Source: Planococcus beigongshangi
GTDB taxonomy: Bacteria > Bacillota > Bacilli > Bacillales_A > Planococcaceae
Assembly (NCBI RefSeq): GCF_016820495.1
Contig: NZ_JADHDU010000002.1
Location: 413,001-477,000 of the forward strand
Length of the DNA stretch: 64,000 bases
Direction of reading: 5' to 3'
Shown: piece after piece, positions 46,642-56,277 of the stretch
How the letters are laid out: each line of letters starts with the position of its first letter
Position numbering within the stretch: the stretch's first letter is position 1
Notes under the pieces: generated by a model
Databases searched by the model: none
Told to the model about the DNA's origin: nothing
The model's input: the letters and a program-made list of their open reading frames with translations, nothing else
Translations under genes and position numbers: made by a program

Positions 46642-49005
46642 CTACTTCAACTCAGCAACTGTAACACCGGAACCGCCTTCGCCAGCCTCGCCGAAGCGAT
46701 AGCTCTTCACGCGCGGATGTTTCTTCAGATATTGCTGGACGCCCTGACGAAGGGCTCCCGTGCCTTTTCCATGAATGATGGAAACTTGGTGGTAATTAGA
46801 TAATAGCGCATCATCGATGTATTTTTCAACACGGGCCAGCGCATCTTCATATCGCTCGCCTCTCAGGTCGAGCTCCAGTTTCACATGGCTGTCGCGGTCT
46901 TTCAGGGTTGCCATCGTGCGAGTTTCCTTTTCTTTTTCAGGTTTCGTATAGGACAGATCGCTCTCCGGAAGCTTCATCTTCAGGATGCCGATCTGGACGA
47001 TCCATTCCTTATCGGAAACTTTTTCGACAAGTGTCCCTTTCTGGCCGAACGAAATCACTTTGACTTCGTCATTCGGTTTCAGTTTCACTTCACGCTGTTT
47101 GTCCTTGGCAGCTTTTTTCAGTATGCGGTTTTCCGGAGCGGCACCTTCCAGCCTTTTTTTCGCTTCGATCAATTGATGCTCTTTGATCGTGCCTGGCTGG
47201 TTGAGCTGCATCTGGCGCAATTCGGAAATGACCGCTTCCGCTTCTGTGCGTGCCCCTTCGACAATTTTACGTGCCTTCTCGCGTGCCTTCTCCTCAAGCT
47301 GCTCTTTTTTCTGCTCGTACTGTTTTAATTCGGCAGCCAATTGCTCTTTCAGTCTTTCCGATTCTTTCAGCACTTCGTTCGAACGCTCTGCATCCCGTTC
47401 CGATTCCCGGCGGCTCTTCTCGAGAGACGCAATCATGGAATCGACCTGGCGGCTGTCCGTGCCTGTGAAACTCTGCGCGTGCGTGATGATGTGTTCCGGA
47501 AGGCCGAGGCGTTTCGAAATCTCGAACGCGTTGCTCCGTCCCGGCACCCCGATCAGCAGCTTATAGGTGGGGCTCAGCGTTTCAACGTTGAATTCGACGC
47601 TGGCATTCGCCACTCCCGGCCGGTTATAGCCATATGCCTTCAGTTCCGGATAATGGGTCGTCGCAATGACGCGCGCTCCCCGTCCGTGAACTTCATCCAA
47701 TAATGAAATCGCAAGGGCCGCACCTTCCTGCGGATCCGTTCCTGCACCCAGCTCATCGAAAATGACCAGCGAGTTTTCATCGAATTTCGTCAGGATATCG
47801 ACAATATTGACCATATGGGAAGAAAACGTACTCAGGCTTTGTTCAATCGACTGCTCATCGCCGATATCGGCAAAAATCTGATCGAAAACAGCAAGTTCCG
47901 AACCGTCCAGTGCCGGAACGGGCAGACCTGCCTGCGCCATCAGGGTGCAGAGGCCGACCGTTTTCAGCGTCACTGTCTTGCCTCCCGTATTCGGTCCCGT
48001 AATGACGATCGCCGTAATGTCGCGGCCGAATTCGATGTCATTCGCCACCACTTCATCCTTCGGAATCAAAGGGTGGCGCGCTTTTTTCAGATTGATGTAA
48101 CCTTCTGTGTTCATCTGGGGTTTCGAGCATCTATTGGCAGAGCCGTATTTTGCTTTGGCAAAGATCATATCGACTTCACCGAGCACTTCGACCATGACAA
48201 AAATATCATGTGCGACTTCCTGCACCTGTGCCGACAGCATTTGAAGGATCCGGTCGATCTCCTCTTTTTCTTTCATCTTCAGCCGGCGCACTTCGTTGTT
48301 GGCCTGTACGACAGCATCCGGTTCGATGAATAAAGTCTGACCGGAAGATGACTGATCATGGACGATGCCGCCGTAATGGCTGCGGTATTCCTGTTTGACG
48401 GGAATGACGAACCGGTCATTGCGGATCGTGACAATCGAATCCGACAGCATTTTCGATGCATTCTTCCCGCGCACCAGGCTTTCCAGCCGTTCGCGGACAC
48501 GGCTCTCCTGAGAGCGGAGCTGCTGGCGGATGGTGCGGAGCGCCGGACTTGCAGAATCCAGGACGCCTCCGTTGTCATCGATGCAGGCATTGATGTCGTG
48601 TTCAAGCTGGGTCAGGATCGGCATCGATTCTTTTTTTTCAAGGAGCAGCGGTATCTGGATGTCGCCTTCTTCACGGATCGCTTCAAAGAATTGGCGAAGG
48701 ATGCGGCTGGCGCGGATCGTGGAAGCGACTTCCATCAATTCCACCGGGCTCAGCGCTCCCCCGATCTGCGCACGGCGTGCATGCATCCGGACATCGAAAA
48801 TGCCGCCCATCGGGACATTATTCTTAACACGCAGGACTTGCGCCGCTTCATCCATTTCAGCAAGCAATTGTTCAACTTCCGTTATTTCAATGGAAGGAAC
48901 CAATTTATCGATATGATTTTTTCCGAGTGATGAAGTGCAGTAACGTGACACTTCATCGCGGATTTTATAAAATTCAAGTGTCTTCAATGCGCGTTCAGCG
49001 ATCAA
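46642..49005 (-). CDS. mutS2: endonuclease MutS2
   Basis: A 787-residue MutS-related ATPase with a C-terminal Smr nuclease domain; in Bacillales it acts in recombination control and ribosome rescue. Walker A is [15 protein letters not shown] (near 340) and [18 protein letters not shown] is Walker B. A long charged coiled coil (about 515-630) precedes Smr with [15 protein letters not shown] and [17 protein letters not shown] 49005 lies six bases after AGGAGGTG and gives the family start; an in-frame GTG 49014 overlaps the ribosome site. Confidence 0.95.
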   Translation of the reverse strand: MIAERALKTLEFYKIRDEVSRYCTSSLGKNHIDKLVPSIEITEVEQLLAEMDEAAQVLRVKNNVPMGGIFDVRMHARRAQIGGALSPVELMEVASTIRASRILRQFFEAIREEGDIQIPLLLEKKESMPILTQLEHDINACIDDNGGVLDSASPALRTIRQQLRSQESRVRERLESLVRGKNASKMLSDSIVTIRNDRFVIPVKQEYRSHYGGIVHDQSSSGQTLFIEPDAVVQANNEVRRLKMKEKEEIDRILQMLSAQVQEVAHDIFVMVEVLGEVDMIFAKAKYGSANRCSKPQMNTEGYINLKKARHPLIPKDEVVANDIEFGRDITAIVITGPNTGGKTVTLKTVGLCTLMAQAGLPVPALDGSELAVFDQIFADIGDEQSIEQSLSTFSSHMVNIVDILTKFDENSLVIFDELGAGTDPQEGAALAISLLDEVHGRGARVIATTHYPELKAYGYNRPGVANASVEFNVETLSPTYKLLIGVPGRSNAFEISKRLGLPEHIITHAQSFTGTDSRQVDSMIASLEKSRRESERDAERSNEVLKESERLKEQLAAELKQYEQKKEQLEEKAREKARKIVEGARTEAEAVISELRQMQLNQPGTIKEHQLIEAKKRLEGAAPENRILKKAAKDKQREVKLKPNDEVKVISFGQKGTLVEKVSDKEWIVQIGILKMKLPESDLSYTKPEKEKETRTMATLKDRDSHVKLELDLRGERYEDALARVEKYIDDALLSNYHQVSIIHGKGTGALRQGVQQYLKKHPRVKSYRFGEAGEGGSGVTVAELK

Positions 49006-49017
49006 ATGCGACACCTC

Positions 49018-50721
49018 CTATTTCTTCAGGTATGCTTTCAACTTCTCGAGCGGCCATGTATTGACCACGTTGTCCCGTTTCAGCCACGCTTTTTGCGCAT
49101 GGCGGACACCGATTTCCATCACTTCCAGTCCTTCGATGGCATGGGCATCGGTGTTGATGGCGACGGGCACCCCTTTTTCCTGAGCCATTTCAAGAAACTC
49201 GACGGCCAGGTCTAGCCGGTACGGACTTGCATTCAGTTCGACGATTTTCCCGTATTCGGCTGCCCAGTCCAACAGCTGTTCAACATCCGGATCGTAGCCG
49301 CTCCGCTGGCCGACGATGCGGCCGGTCGGATGCGCAATCATATGCACATGCGGATTTTTCATTGCCGTCAGGAGCCGTTCCATGATCTGCTCCTGGGGCT
49401 GCTGGAAACTGGAGTGGATGCTCGCGATAACGAAATCGAGCTTCTCCAATAATTCATCATCGAAATCGAGTGAACCATCCGGCAGGATATCCATTTCGGT
49501 GCCGGAAAACACTTCGATATCGTCATATTGTCTATTCAATTCACGGATCTCACCATTCTGTTCCAATAAACGCTCAGGCGTCAAACCATTCGCCACTTTG
49601 AGGTAATGGGAATGGTCCGTGATCACCATATACTCGTAATTGCGGGCGCGGCAGGCATCGATCATTTCAGACAGGGAATGCGCTCCGTCCGACCAGGTCG
49701 TGTGCATGTGAAGATCGCCTTTGATGTATTCGATCGACACAAGTTCCGGCAATTCCTCTGTGCGGTCCGTTTCCCGGCCGTCTTCGCGGACGGATGGCGG
49801 AATGAACGGCAGGCCGAAATGAGCAAAAAATTCTTCTTCTGATTGGAATGTCCGGATCGAACCATCTTCCTGCTCGACGCCGTATTCGCTGATTTTCTTG
49901 TTCTGGGATTTTGCCAGTTGGCGCATCTTCACATTATGGTCTTTCGATCCGGTGAAATGATGCAGCGCAGTGATGAATTCCTCCGGTGCCACAAGACGGA
50001 AATCGATATCGATCGGATCCTGGAAATCGACGGTCACCGAAACTTTCGTATCGCCTGACGCAATCGTATCCTGGATCGGCAGCGCCGCCAGCAATTGCTC
50101 TTTTACTCTCGCAGGCTCACCGGTCGCCACGATGAAATCCAGGTCCTTGCTCGTTTCTTTCGTGCGGCGGTAACTGCCAGCCACCGAAAACTCGCTGACT
50201 TCTTTGATATTCCCCAGAATGTCATTGATGGCAGCCACGGCTTCTTCCGTTTTCCAGATTGGATGACGGCCAGGCTTCGAATCGAATTCCATTAACTCTT
50301 TCAGAATCTTGTCTTCGGATTTGGGGCCGAAGCCTGGCAGTTTCTGGATGGTGTGATCGATGCACGCCTGTTTTAAAGCTTCAGCGGAATCGATGCCGAG
50401 CTCTTTATATAATTTGGCGATTTTCTTGCCGCCGAGGCCAGGCAATTTCATCAATGGCAGGAGCCCTTTCGGCACTTCTTCCTGCAATTCTTCGAGCACG
50501 CTAGACTTGCCGTTTTCCAGCAATTCAGTGATGACATCTCCCGTGCCTTTGCCGATGCCTTTCAGCTTCGTCACATCTTCTATCTCGGAAAGCGAGCGCT
50601 GATCCAGTTCAAGTGCCTGTGCCGCTTTTCTGAAAGCCGACACTTTAAACGGGTTTTCGCCTTTCAATTCCATATATAAAGCAATCTTTTCAAGTGTTCT
50701 GATGATGACTTTTTTATTCAT
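49018..50721 (-). CDS. polX: DNA polymerase/3'-5' exonuclease PolX
   Basis: A 567-residue family X polymerase fused to a PHP phosphoesterase domain, used in base excision repair. N-terminal helix-hairpin-helix motifs (TKLKGIGKGTGDVI, KLPGLGGKKIAKLYKELG) come first. The nucleotidyltransferase acid is in SKDLDFIVATG (about 195), and PHP metal ligands lie in KGDLHMHTTWSDGAHS and HMIAHPTGRI. It ends 12 bases before the mutS2 start. Confidence 0.95.
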   Translation of the reverse strand: MNKKVIIRTLEKIALYMELKGENPFKVSAFRKAAQALELDQRSLSEIEDVTKLKGIGKGTGDVITELLENGKSSVLEELQEEVPKGLLPLMKLPGLGGKKIAKLYKELGIDSAEALKQACIDHTIQKLPGFGPKSEDKILKELMEFDSKPGRHPIWKTEEAVAAINDILGNIKEVSEFSVAGSYRRTKETSKDLDFIVATGEPARVKEQLLAALPIQDTIASGDTKVSVTVDFQDPIDIDFRLVAPEEFITALHHFTGSKDHNVKMRQLAKSQNKKISEYGVEQEDGSIRTFQSEEEFFAHFGLPFIPPSVREDGRETDRTEELPELVSIEYIKGDLHMHTTWSDGAHSLSEMIDACRARNYEYMVITDHSHYLKVANGLTPERLLEQNGEIRELNRQYDDIEVFSGTEMDILPDGSLDFDDELLEKLDFVIASIHSSFQQPQEQIMERLLTAMKNPHVHMIAHPTGRIVGQRSGYDPDVEQLLDWAAEYGKIVELNASPYRLDLAVEFLEMAQEKGVPVAINTDAHAIEGLEVMEIGVRHAQKAWLKRDNVVNTWPLEKLKAYLKK

Positions 50722-50856
50722 CGGGAGACCTCCTAATATTAAAAATCACTTACTCTTACTAATCATTTCGCTGCAGATAATTTTGTGCTTCATACTTTAT
50801 TAGAACTTCCATACTATATAAATTAAAGAGACGAATTTAGATTTCGCTTCGGCGCT

Positions 50857-50942
50857 ATGGACCAGGTTCCCACAATAAGCCGAGCAGAACACTCGTCTTA
50901 TTGCTCCACCCAGTCCTGAGCCGCGCCTTCGCTTAGGTCCAT
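50857..50942. repeat. nested hairpin element
   Basis: The outer arms ATGGACC/GGTCCAT (50857-50863/50936-50942) enclose CAATAAG/CTTATTG (50873-50879/50897-50903) with a further GAG/CTC pair. Confidence 0.6.
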
Positions 50943-50950
50943 TCCTGGAG

Positions 50951-51046
50951 TTGAAGTGGAGGAGCAAAGACTCCTACAGTCTCAGCGTAGCATTGAGCAC
51001 CCACTCGGACGAAGGTCCGAGTTTGTTTCTGGAAACCACTTCAGCA
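50951..51046. repeat. inverted-repeat element
   Basis: TTGAAGTGG near the left and CCACTTCAG near the right are an 8-bp perfect inverted repeat. An inner hairpin CTCGGAC-gaag-GTCCGAG lies between. Its interior wording (GGAGCAAAGACTCC) recalls the MITE-like family. Confidence 0.55.
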
Positions 51047-51062
51047 CGAGAAGGATTTCTTA

Positions 51063-51257
51063 GATATGGAGCAAAACAGTGAAGACTCCGGCTGCTTAGC
51101 GACACGACCGATACACCGCAGGGAAGGTTTGGTCGAACTTCATTCGGCCAAACCTTTGCGACGAAGCGCAGAGCGCTGGTGGAGCATCGGTTTTTGCGGC
51201 GACGAGGAGGATTGGGCGGGAGCCCGCTGGAAAGCGAAACTGTTTTGTGGAATATCG
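51063..51257. repeat. MITE-like element, copy 5 (195 bp)
   Basis: Ends GATATGGAGCAAAACAG and CTGTTTTGTGGAATATCG. The interior is shared with copy 4 (GCTTAGCGACACGACCGATA and the GGTTTGG...CCAAACC hairpin). Confidence 0.85.
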
Positions 51258-51294
51258 GTTATTAAGCTTTAATTTAAATGTAATTCATAACTCC

Positions 51295-51325
51295 AAAAAA
51301 ACTTCTCCCGCAAAGGAGAAGTTTG
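51295..51325 (-). terminator. terminator of the zapA-cvpA unit
   Basis: AACTTCTCC-tttgcg-GGAGAAGTT followed by TTTTTTGG on the minus strand, immediately after the cvpA stop. Confidence 0.88.
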
Positions 51326-51328
51326 GGC

Positions 51329-51865
51329 TTACATATAAATATACCACCATTCTTTCACTTTCTCAGAGAAATAGGGTGTGTTCTCGAGGATCGACTTGGC
51401 AATGCCCGAGTTTTCGAGATGGGTTTGGATAAAATCGACCGGCAACAAGGCGAACACGTAGAGGAAGAAGAATAGCAATACGTATATTTCGATGAATCCG
51501 AGTACCGCTCCCAGGATTTTACTGAGGAATCCGAGTACCGGCAAGTATTTCAGGAAGTCGAACATGGATGCAAGAAGCTGCAATCCAAATTTGACCGCAA
51601 AGAAAATAAGTGCGAAAGCGAATAGCTGGTAGAAGGTCTGATCGAGATCCAATTGGCCGATCGCCATCGTGAACCTCGACTCATCCGTCACGGCCGGATA
51701 CGGGATCCAAAGGACAAAGTATTCGGATAACGGTTTATAATAGCGGTAAGCCACGACAAGCGCGACGATGAAGCCGACCATATGTAATAATTGGACCACC
51801 AGGCCCCGTTTCGCGCCGACAATGATGCCGGCAATAAGTAATACGAATAAGATTATATCTAGCAT
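51329..51865 (-). CDS. cvpA: CvpA-family membrane protein
   Basis: A 178-residue protein with four membrane helices, starting MLDIILFVLLIAGIIVGAKRG, the typical CvpA/YshB N-terminus. The role in Gram-positives is unclear (colicin V production in E. coli, envelope-related in others). ATG 51865 has AAGGG upstream and is preferred over TTG 51868. It lies five bases after zapA. Confidence 0.88.
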   Translation of the reverse strand: MLDIILFVLLIAGIIVGAKRGLVVQLLHMVGFIVALVVAYRYYKPLSEYFVLWIPYPAVTDESRFTMAIGQLDLDQTFYQLFAFALIFFAVKFGLQLLASMFDFLKYLPVLGFLSKILGAVLGFIEIYVLLFFFLYVFALLPVDFIQTHLENSGIAKSILENTPYFSEKVKEWWYIYM

Positions 51866-51870
51866 CAACT

Positions 51871-52131
51871 TCAGCCCTTCAGTTTATTCAATTCAATTTC
51901 CAATTGTTCTATACGTTCTTTCAGTTTAAGATTATCATGTACCGCATTCACAGCAGTCAAAACCGCCAGACGGGAACTGTCGAGAGATGGATTCATCGCA
52001 TGAATCTCACGCATCTTCTCGTCCACTGCAGACGCCACCAAACGCATGTGGCCAGAGGTTTCAGTGCCTACCATCTTATATGTATGGCCGTAGATCTCAA
52101 CTGATGTGCGAATTCTTTGCTGATCCGACAA
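51871..52131 (-). CDS. zapA: cell division protein ZapA
   Basis: An 86-residue FtsZ-bundling protein. [18 protein letters not shown] forms the N-terminal strands, and [30 protein letters not shown] the C-terminal coiled coil. The start is TTG 52131 behind GGGGGA, giving [15 protein letters not shown] and the usual length. An in-frame start at 52164 is unlikely. Confidence 0.92.
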   Translation of the reverse strand: MSDQQRIRTSVEIYGHTYKMVGTETSGHMRLVASAVDEKMREIHAMNPSLDSSRLAVLTAVNAVHDNLKLKERIEQLEIELNKLKG

Positions 52132-52262
52132 TGTTCCATCCCCCAATCGTTTATGCCAGGGCATAATAGCGCCGAAAGTTTGCTTCCAGCACGGATTTAT
52201 TACTATACATAATCATACCATGAACACAAGCCGCTTGTGAATCATTTGAAAGGAGCCTTTCC

Positions 52263-53195
52263 ATGTCGAACGTCGTATTGAAACTACCAGAGGAAAGCCT
52301 CCTCCAGATCATCAGCCATTATGGCAATAAAAAAACACCCGCGAAAGCGCAATATGTCCGCTTCACCGCGAAACTGACGGACACCGTCATCACCGTTTAC
52401 AATTCCGGAAAAGTCATGTTCCAAGGTGCCGGCGCTGAACGGGAAGCCGGAAAATGGGGAGAAGCTTCGGCTGCTGCAAAAGTCTCCGGCGCTAAAGGCG
52501 ACACCCTGCCGGATAATTTTGCGAAACTATCTGTGTTGGGATCGGACGAAACCGGCACCGGCGACTTTTTCGGCCCAATTACTGTCGCCGCCTGTTACGT
52601 GCCTGCCGATGGAGTGACGCTCGCCCACGAACTCGGCGTCAAAGATTCGAAACTGCTGAACGACGATTATATGCGTACGATTGCGCCGGATCTCCGCTCG
52701 GCTTTCGAACATAGCGTCCTCACTTTGAAAAATGAAAAATACAATAAAGTCCAGGCACAGGGCTGGTCGCAGGGGAAAATAAAAGCGCTGCTCCATAACC
52801 AGGCGCTGAAGCATGTGCTGCGGAAAATGGATCCGGTAAAACCGGATGCTATCCTGATCGACCAATTTGCCGAACGCGGCATCTATTATAAGCACATTAA
52901 AGATGAAAAAGAGATAATCCGCGAGAATGTCCTGTTCTCGACGAAAGCGGAAGGTCTGCATGTTTCTGTTGCCTGCGCTTCGATTATTGCACGGGTTGCC
53001 TTTCTCGAGGAAATGGACAGAATGAGCGCGGAAGTCGGAATGACGCTGCCGAAAGGTGCCGGGAAGATTGTGGATGAGGTGGCGGCGAGGATAATTTTGA
53101 AGTATGGGGAGGAGTATTTGGGGAGGGTTACTAAGAGGCATTTTGCAAATATGGGGAAGGCTAGAAGTTTGGCTTCGAGACAAAATAGAAAGTAA
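52263..53195 (+). CDS. rnhC: ribonuclease HIII
   Basis: A 310-residue enzyme removing RNA from RNA-DNA hybrids. An N-terminal TBP-like substrate-binding domain is followed by the catalytic domain with LGSDETGTGDFFGP (Asp, Glu), VKDSKLLND and LIDQFAE. GAAAGGAG precedes the ATG. It diverges from zapA as in B. subtilis. The last ~40 codons are visibly G-rich compared with the start (long runs of GGGG), without frame loss. Confidence 0.95.
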   Translation: MSNVVLKLPEESLLQIISHYGNKKTPAKAQYVRFTAKLTDTVITVYNSGKVMFQGAGAEREAGKWGEASAAAKVSGAKGDTLPDNFAKLSVLGSDETGTGDFFGPITVAACYVPADGVTLAHELGVKDSKLLNDDYMRTIAPDLRSAFEHSVLTLKNEKYNKVQAQGWSQGKIKALLHNQALKHVLRKMDPVKPDAILIDQFAERGIYYKHIKDEKEIIRENVLFSTKAEGLHVSVACASIIARVAFLEEMDRMSAEVGMTLPKGAGKIVDEVAARIILKYGEEYLGRVTKRHFANMGKARSLASRQNRK

Positions 53196-53207
53196 ATAAT
53201 CAAATTT

Positions 53208-53255
53208 AAAAGCAGAGATTGGATGGAATTTCTGCCATCCAATCTCTGCTAAATA
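53208..53255. terminator. bidirectional terminator between rnhC and the AT-rich pilin trio
   Basis: A perfect 15-bp stem, GCAGAGATTGGATGG (53212-53226) and its complement (53235-53249), with an eight-base loop and A/T-rich flanks on both sides. Confidence 0.82.
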
Positions 53256-53269
53256 ATAAATTCTTCATT

Positions 53270-55096
53270 CTATTTTTGTATTAAAGGATCTGTAATTAAG
53301 AAAGTGGTTTCTTCATCGTAAGAAGGTACTTCAATTATTTCTGGTGCAGAACCTGGAATTTGCCATTCTCCAGAATTTTGCTTTGGAGGGGTAACTGAAC
53401 CATTACCATCGATAGCAAATGTTTTGGAGATGACGTTACCATGGATTGCAGCTCCCTTCTCTAAAGTAATTGAGGAATTAGGAGCTAAAATTAAATTTTC
53501 TGTCACTGAAGCTCCGCCCCCGAATTTAACTGCAGTTTCTCCAAAGATAACTAAATCTCCTTTGATTCCTGATTGACTGATATGATCTATATTTAAATAT
53601 GGAGCATTTTTAATATAGAATGAGCCATTAATCCCCGATTCACCTGTAAGATGAATTCCTTCAGATCCAGCATAACGAACTGTAAAATTAGACGTTTGGG
53701 CTTTATCACCAATGTTCAATTTTCCTTTTGAATAAAAAGAATCTTTTACTATGATTTCAAGTGAACCGGGATTTATCAGTTCAATATGCCCTTGCACATT
53801 ATTAAATTTATCAACATAAATTTTTCGATTTTGATTTTGCAAATCGATTTTTAAAGGATATTCATTTAAATCAATGTTAATTTCTTTAAAATAAACATCT
53901 TCATTCAAAATTAATTTGTAATTGGAGTCCCTGACAATCCAGTTGTCAATATTCAATATTCCATTTTTTAAAACTTCATATATATGCTCATGTGTTTCTT
54001 TTGGTTTCGTATAAACTATAGTTTGATTATCTGGAAGAGGTAATCTACTGGTAGGGAACGACAAACTTTCGTTAGGCAAAGCAGGTATATTTTCAATACA
54101 TCTATTTCCTCCAGTTGCGGAATAGTTTGCTAAGAATAAATCCATGTCATTTCTTTTTTCGATTTTCTCTTGTTTATTATTCTGTGCATTATGTCCTTTC
54201 TCAAAAGCAATATTTCTACCATAAATGAATTTTCCGTTTTTGCTTAGATTATGAGGACCTTTCTTTATAATAATATTATTTCGAGCAACTATATTTCCTC
54301 CTATATTTATCCAAGCATCTATAGTCGTATCATTATAGCTGATAATATCTTTTTCTGGTTTTCCTCCAGACAAGGTTGCATTTCCTTTTGCGATTATATT
54401 ACCTTCCAGGATGGGATTACCAGATGGAACAATAAAGTTTTTGTCAGTATAGATATCTCCTTTAATTGTTCCATTGTTTATAACAATATCTTGACTAGTT
54501 TTAATCGCATAACATGCATTAAACTTATGAACTGTATTCTCCCCTGGAATCTCAATCTTCTCTGTCGAAGTGGCAGCAGGAACTTTTACTTCTACAGTTT
54601 GTGAAACCGTCTTTTCTTTAATGCTTCCATTATTTGATGGAACTCTGCCAACTGATGTTATTAAGTATTTTAATGGTTGTGCTGCATCTGGATTTACTAC
54701 AGTAACGGTTGACGTAGGCGATGCTGCATATTGCTCTGAATAAGTTCGGTCTTCTTCCAGATCCAGAGCATCTAGAACGCTTTTTTGTACTCTTGAATTA
54801 AACTCTTTTTCGAACTCAAAATTTTTCTTAAGCAAAGGATCCATCGAAATATAGTCACCTCTAAGAGTACTGTACACTTGTCTAGCAATTTCATTTATCT
54901 GTGCTCTTTTTTCTACAAGGCCGGCTTCAGCAATATAATAGGAAGACTGACTATCTCTTTCACTTTTAGTAATTTTAGAAGTATTCATTGCCATCGCCAT
55001 AAGACTTAAACCAAGAACTGTGAGAAGCATTAATGTTAATAAAGTAATTAATAAAGCATATCCATTTTGGTTTCTAATAGTCTCTTTCAATCTCAC
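53270..55096 (-). CDS. large PilX-like pilus assembly protein with beta-helix repeats
   Basis: A 608-residue protein. The N-terminus (RNQNGYALLITLLTLMLLTVLGLSL) is a PilX-type pilin helix followed by SSYYIAEAGLVEKRA. From about residue 190 to 580 there are short repeating strands (IKGDIYTDKNFIV, LEGNIIAKGNATL, IKGDLVIFGETAV, IHGNVISKTFAI) suggestive of a beta-helix or bactofilin-like solenoid. It is a candidate pilus-tip adhesin. The GTG start at 55096 overlaps the previous stop (GTGA) behind AGGAGGGG. The base composition is far more AT-rich than the backbone: one 60-base line (53821-53880) has 12 G+C, against 28 in a polX line (49021-49080). Confidence 0.82.
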   Translation of the reverse strand: MRLKETIRNQNGYALLITLLTLMLLTVLGLSLMAMAMNTSKITKSERDSQSSYYIAEAGLVEKRAQINEIARQVYSTLRGDYISMDPLLKKNFEFEKEFNSRVQKSVLDALDLEEDRTYSEQYAASPTSTVTVVNPDAAQPLKYLITSVGRVPSNNGSIKEKTVSQTVEVKVPAATSTEKIEIPGENTVHKFNACYAIKTSQDIVINNGTIKGDIYTDKNFIVPSGNPILEGNIIAKGNATLSGGKPEKDIISYNDTTIDAWINIGGNIVARNNIIIKKGPHNLSKNGKFIYGRNIAFEKGHNAQNNKQEKIEKRNDMDLFLANYSATGGNRCIENIPALPNESLSFPTSRLPLPDNQTIVYTKPKETHEHIYEVLKNGILNIDNWIVRDSNYKLILNEDVYFKEINIDLNEYPLKIDLQNQNRKIYVDKFNNVQGHIELINPGSLEIIVKDSFYSKGKLNIGDKAQTSNFTVRYAGSEGIHLTGESGINGSFYIKNAPYLNIDHISQSGIKGDLVIFGETAVKFGGGASVTENLILAPNSSITLEKGAAIHGNVISKTFAIDGNGSVTPPKQNSGEWQIPGSAPEIIEVPSYDEETTFLITDPLIQK

Positions 55097-55530
55097 TCTG
55101 TACCCCTCCTTAGAACAACCTTAATCTCCCAAACTTTTAATTTTGAATCTGTAATTGCCAAATTTAATATATCATCTTCAAGTTCTTCAGGATCTATTTT
55201 AAAATCAGATAACTCACTTGCTATAGTTAGTCCATTACGCAACAAAATATTATTTTCTTTATCAAAAGTGTATATTATTGGTGATGCAGTCTCTGTAGCT
55301 ATTTTCAGTTCATGAGTAGTAGCTAAAACTGCATCCGGATTTTTTCTTATTTCTGAAGTTATTTTGTTTAAGAGCAACGTAATATCCACGGTATTGAGGT
55401 TAGTTGCTTCCTGACGATTAAAATTATTCTGGGAGTTAATAATGATTCCTATAAGTAATGTCATGACAATTGAAACTAAAACTAGAGCTGCTAATACCTC
55501 TAGGAGGGTCATACCTTTTTGTTTATACAA
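55093..55530 (-). CDS. type IV prepilin-like protein (AT-rich trio, second gene)
   Basis: A 145-residue minor pilin: YKQKG before MTLLEVLAALVLVSIVMTLL, with Glu at mature position 5. The C-terminal domain (IYTFDKENNILLRNGLTI) resembles PilW/ComGF-like minor pilins. It uses a TTG start (55530) eight bases after GGGGAGG, and overlaps the next gene by GTGA. It corresponds to the gene at 105-584. Confidence 0.8.
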   Translation of the reverse strand: MYKQKGMTLLEVLAALVLVSIVMTLLIGIIINSQNNFNRQEATNLNTVDITLLLNKITSEIRKNPDAVLATTHELKIATETASPIIYTFDKENNILLRNGLTIASELSDFKIDPEELEDDILNLAITDSKLKVWEIKVVLRRGTE

Positions 55531-55531
55531 G

Positions 55532-56017
55532 TTATGAACCTCCCCATTCTATGAGATTTTCTATTTTTGCATATGGTTTGGTCTTTCCTTCTGGAATAAC
55601 CTCTATTAATACTCTATTGAGAGTCGAAGACAAACTTTCAAACACATCTTTTTCTGGTGGTTCATAATCAATAAAAGTAACTTTAATGGTGTAACTTTCA
55701 TTGTTAGCATCTATATCATTTAATGTAAATTTTTTTTCTGCATCTTTTGTGGCAAGAGTAAATGGTTCTTCTAACATCATCTTATCTAAATCTTCAAGAT
55801 TATATTTTTTCGAATTCTGATAAATTGACTCCATAGTCCTTTGCGCTATAAATGTATAATCAATAACTTCTCTAGCTTGTTTAGTTGACTTTGTGGCAGA
55901 TAAAAGCAGGCCTAAAAAGGAAGTCAATAATAAAGTCAGTATAACGATAGAAGCGACAACTTCTAATAATGACAAGCCTCTTTCATCCTTTTTTAATTTA
56001 AAATTTGGGATTTTCAA
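55532..56017 (-). CDS. type IV prepilin-like protein (AT-rich trio, first gene)
   Basis: A 161-residue minor pilin: leader KLKKDERG before LSLLEVVASIVILTLLLTSF. It uses a TTG start (56017) seven bases after GGAAGGAAG. It corresponds to the gene at 586-1179. One base separates it from the next gene. With its two partners it forms a compact three-gene unit between rnhC and pheT, a place where B. subtilis has no pilin genes. Confidence 0.8.
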   Translation of the reverse strand: MKIPNFKLKKDERGLSLLEVVASIVILTLLLTSFLGLLLSATKSTKQAREVIDYTFIAQRTMESIYQNSKKYNLEDLDKMMLEEPFTLATKDAEKKFTLNDIDANNESYTIKVTFIDYEPPEKDVFESLSSTLNRVLIEVIPEGKTKPYAKIENLIEWGGS

Positions 56018-56225
56018 TTTAGAACTTCCTTCCCGGCTTCGAATGCTTATTTAGCACATTTTTACATAATTACGGCTATTTTAGATTAATTTTACCACAG
56101 GCAATTTAGATTACTAGTTAATTTATAGTGTTCACAAATAATTAATTTTAAATTTCTTGCTGATATATGACTTAAATCACTCTTCAATAATTAAGATATT
56201 TTTATTATGTAATCTAGTGAAATAT

Positions 56226-56254
56226 AAAAAAGAGCCCAATTCACATTGGACTCC
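56226..56254 (-). terminator. terminator of pheST
   Basis: GAGTCCAAT-gtga-ATTGGGCTC followed by six T on the minus strand. The rest of the 56018-56277 gap is AT-rich without a recognised gene; a promoter for the pilin trio is expected there, but no single candidate stands out. Confidence 0.85.
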
Positions 56255-56277
56255 GCTTTCCTAAACCAAATATAATA

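Larger units (their letters stand above)
50722..51328. other. gene-free repeat region between polX and cvpA
   Basis: No credible gene. Three adjacent fold-back elements fill it: 50857-50942, 50951-51046 and MITE-like copy 5. The cvpA terminator follows. Confidence 0.75.

Noticed and set aside
52980..53195. G-rich end of rnhC as a possible frameshift or foreign tail
   Set aside because: The frame stays open, the family C-terminus (RVTKRHFANMGKA) is readable, and the length is normal.
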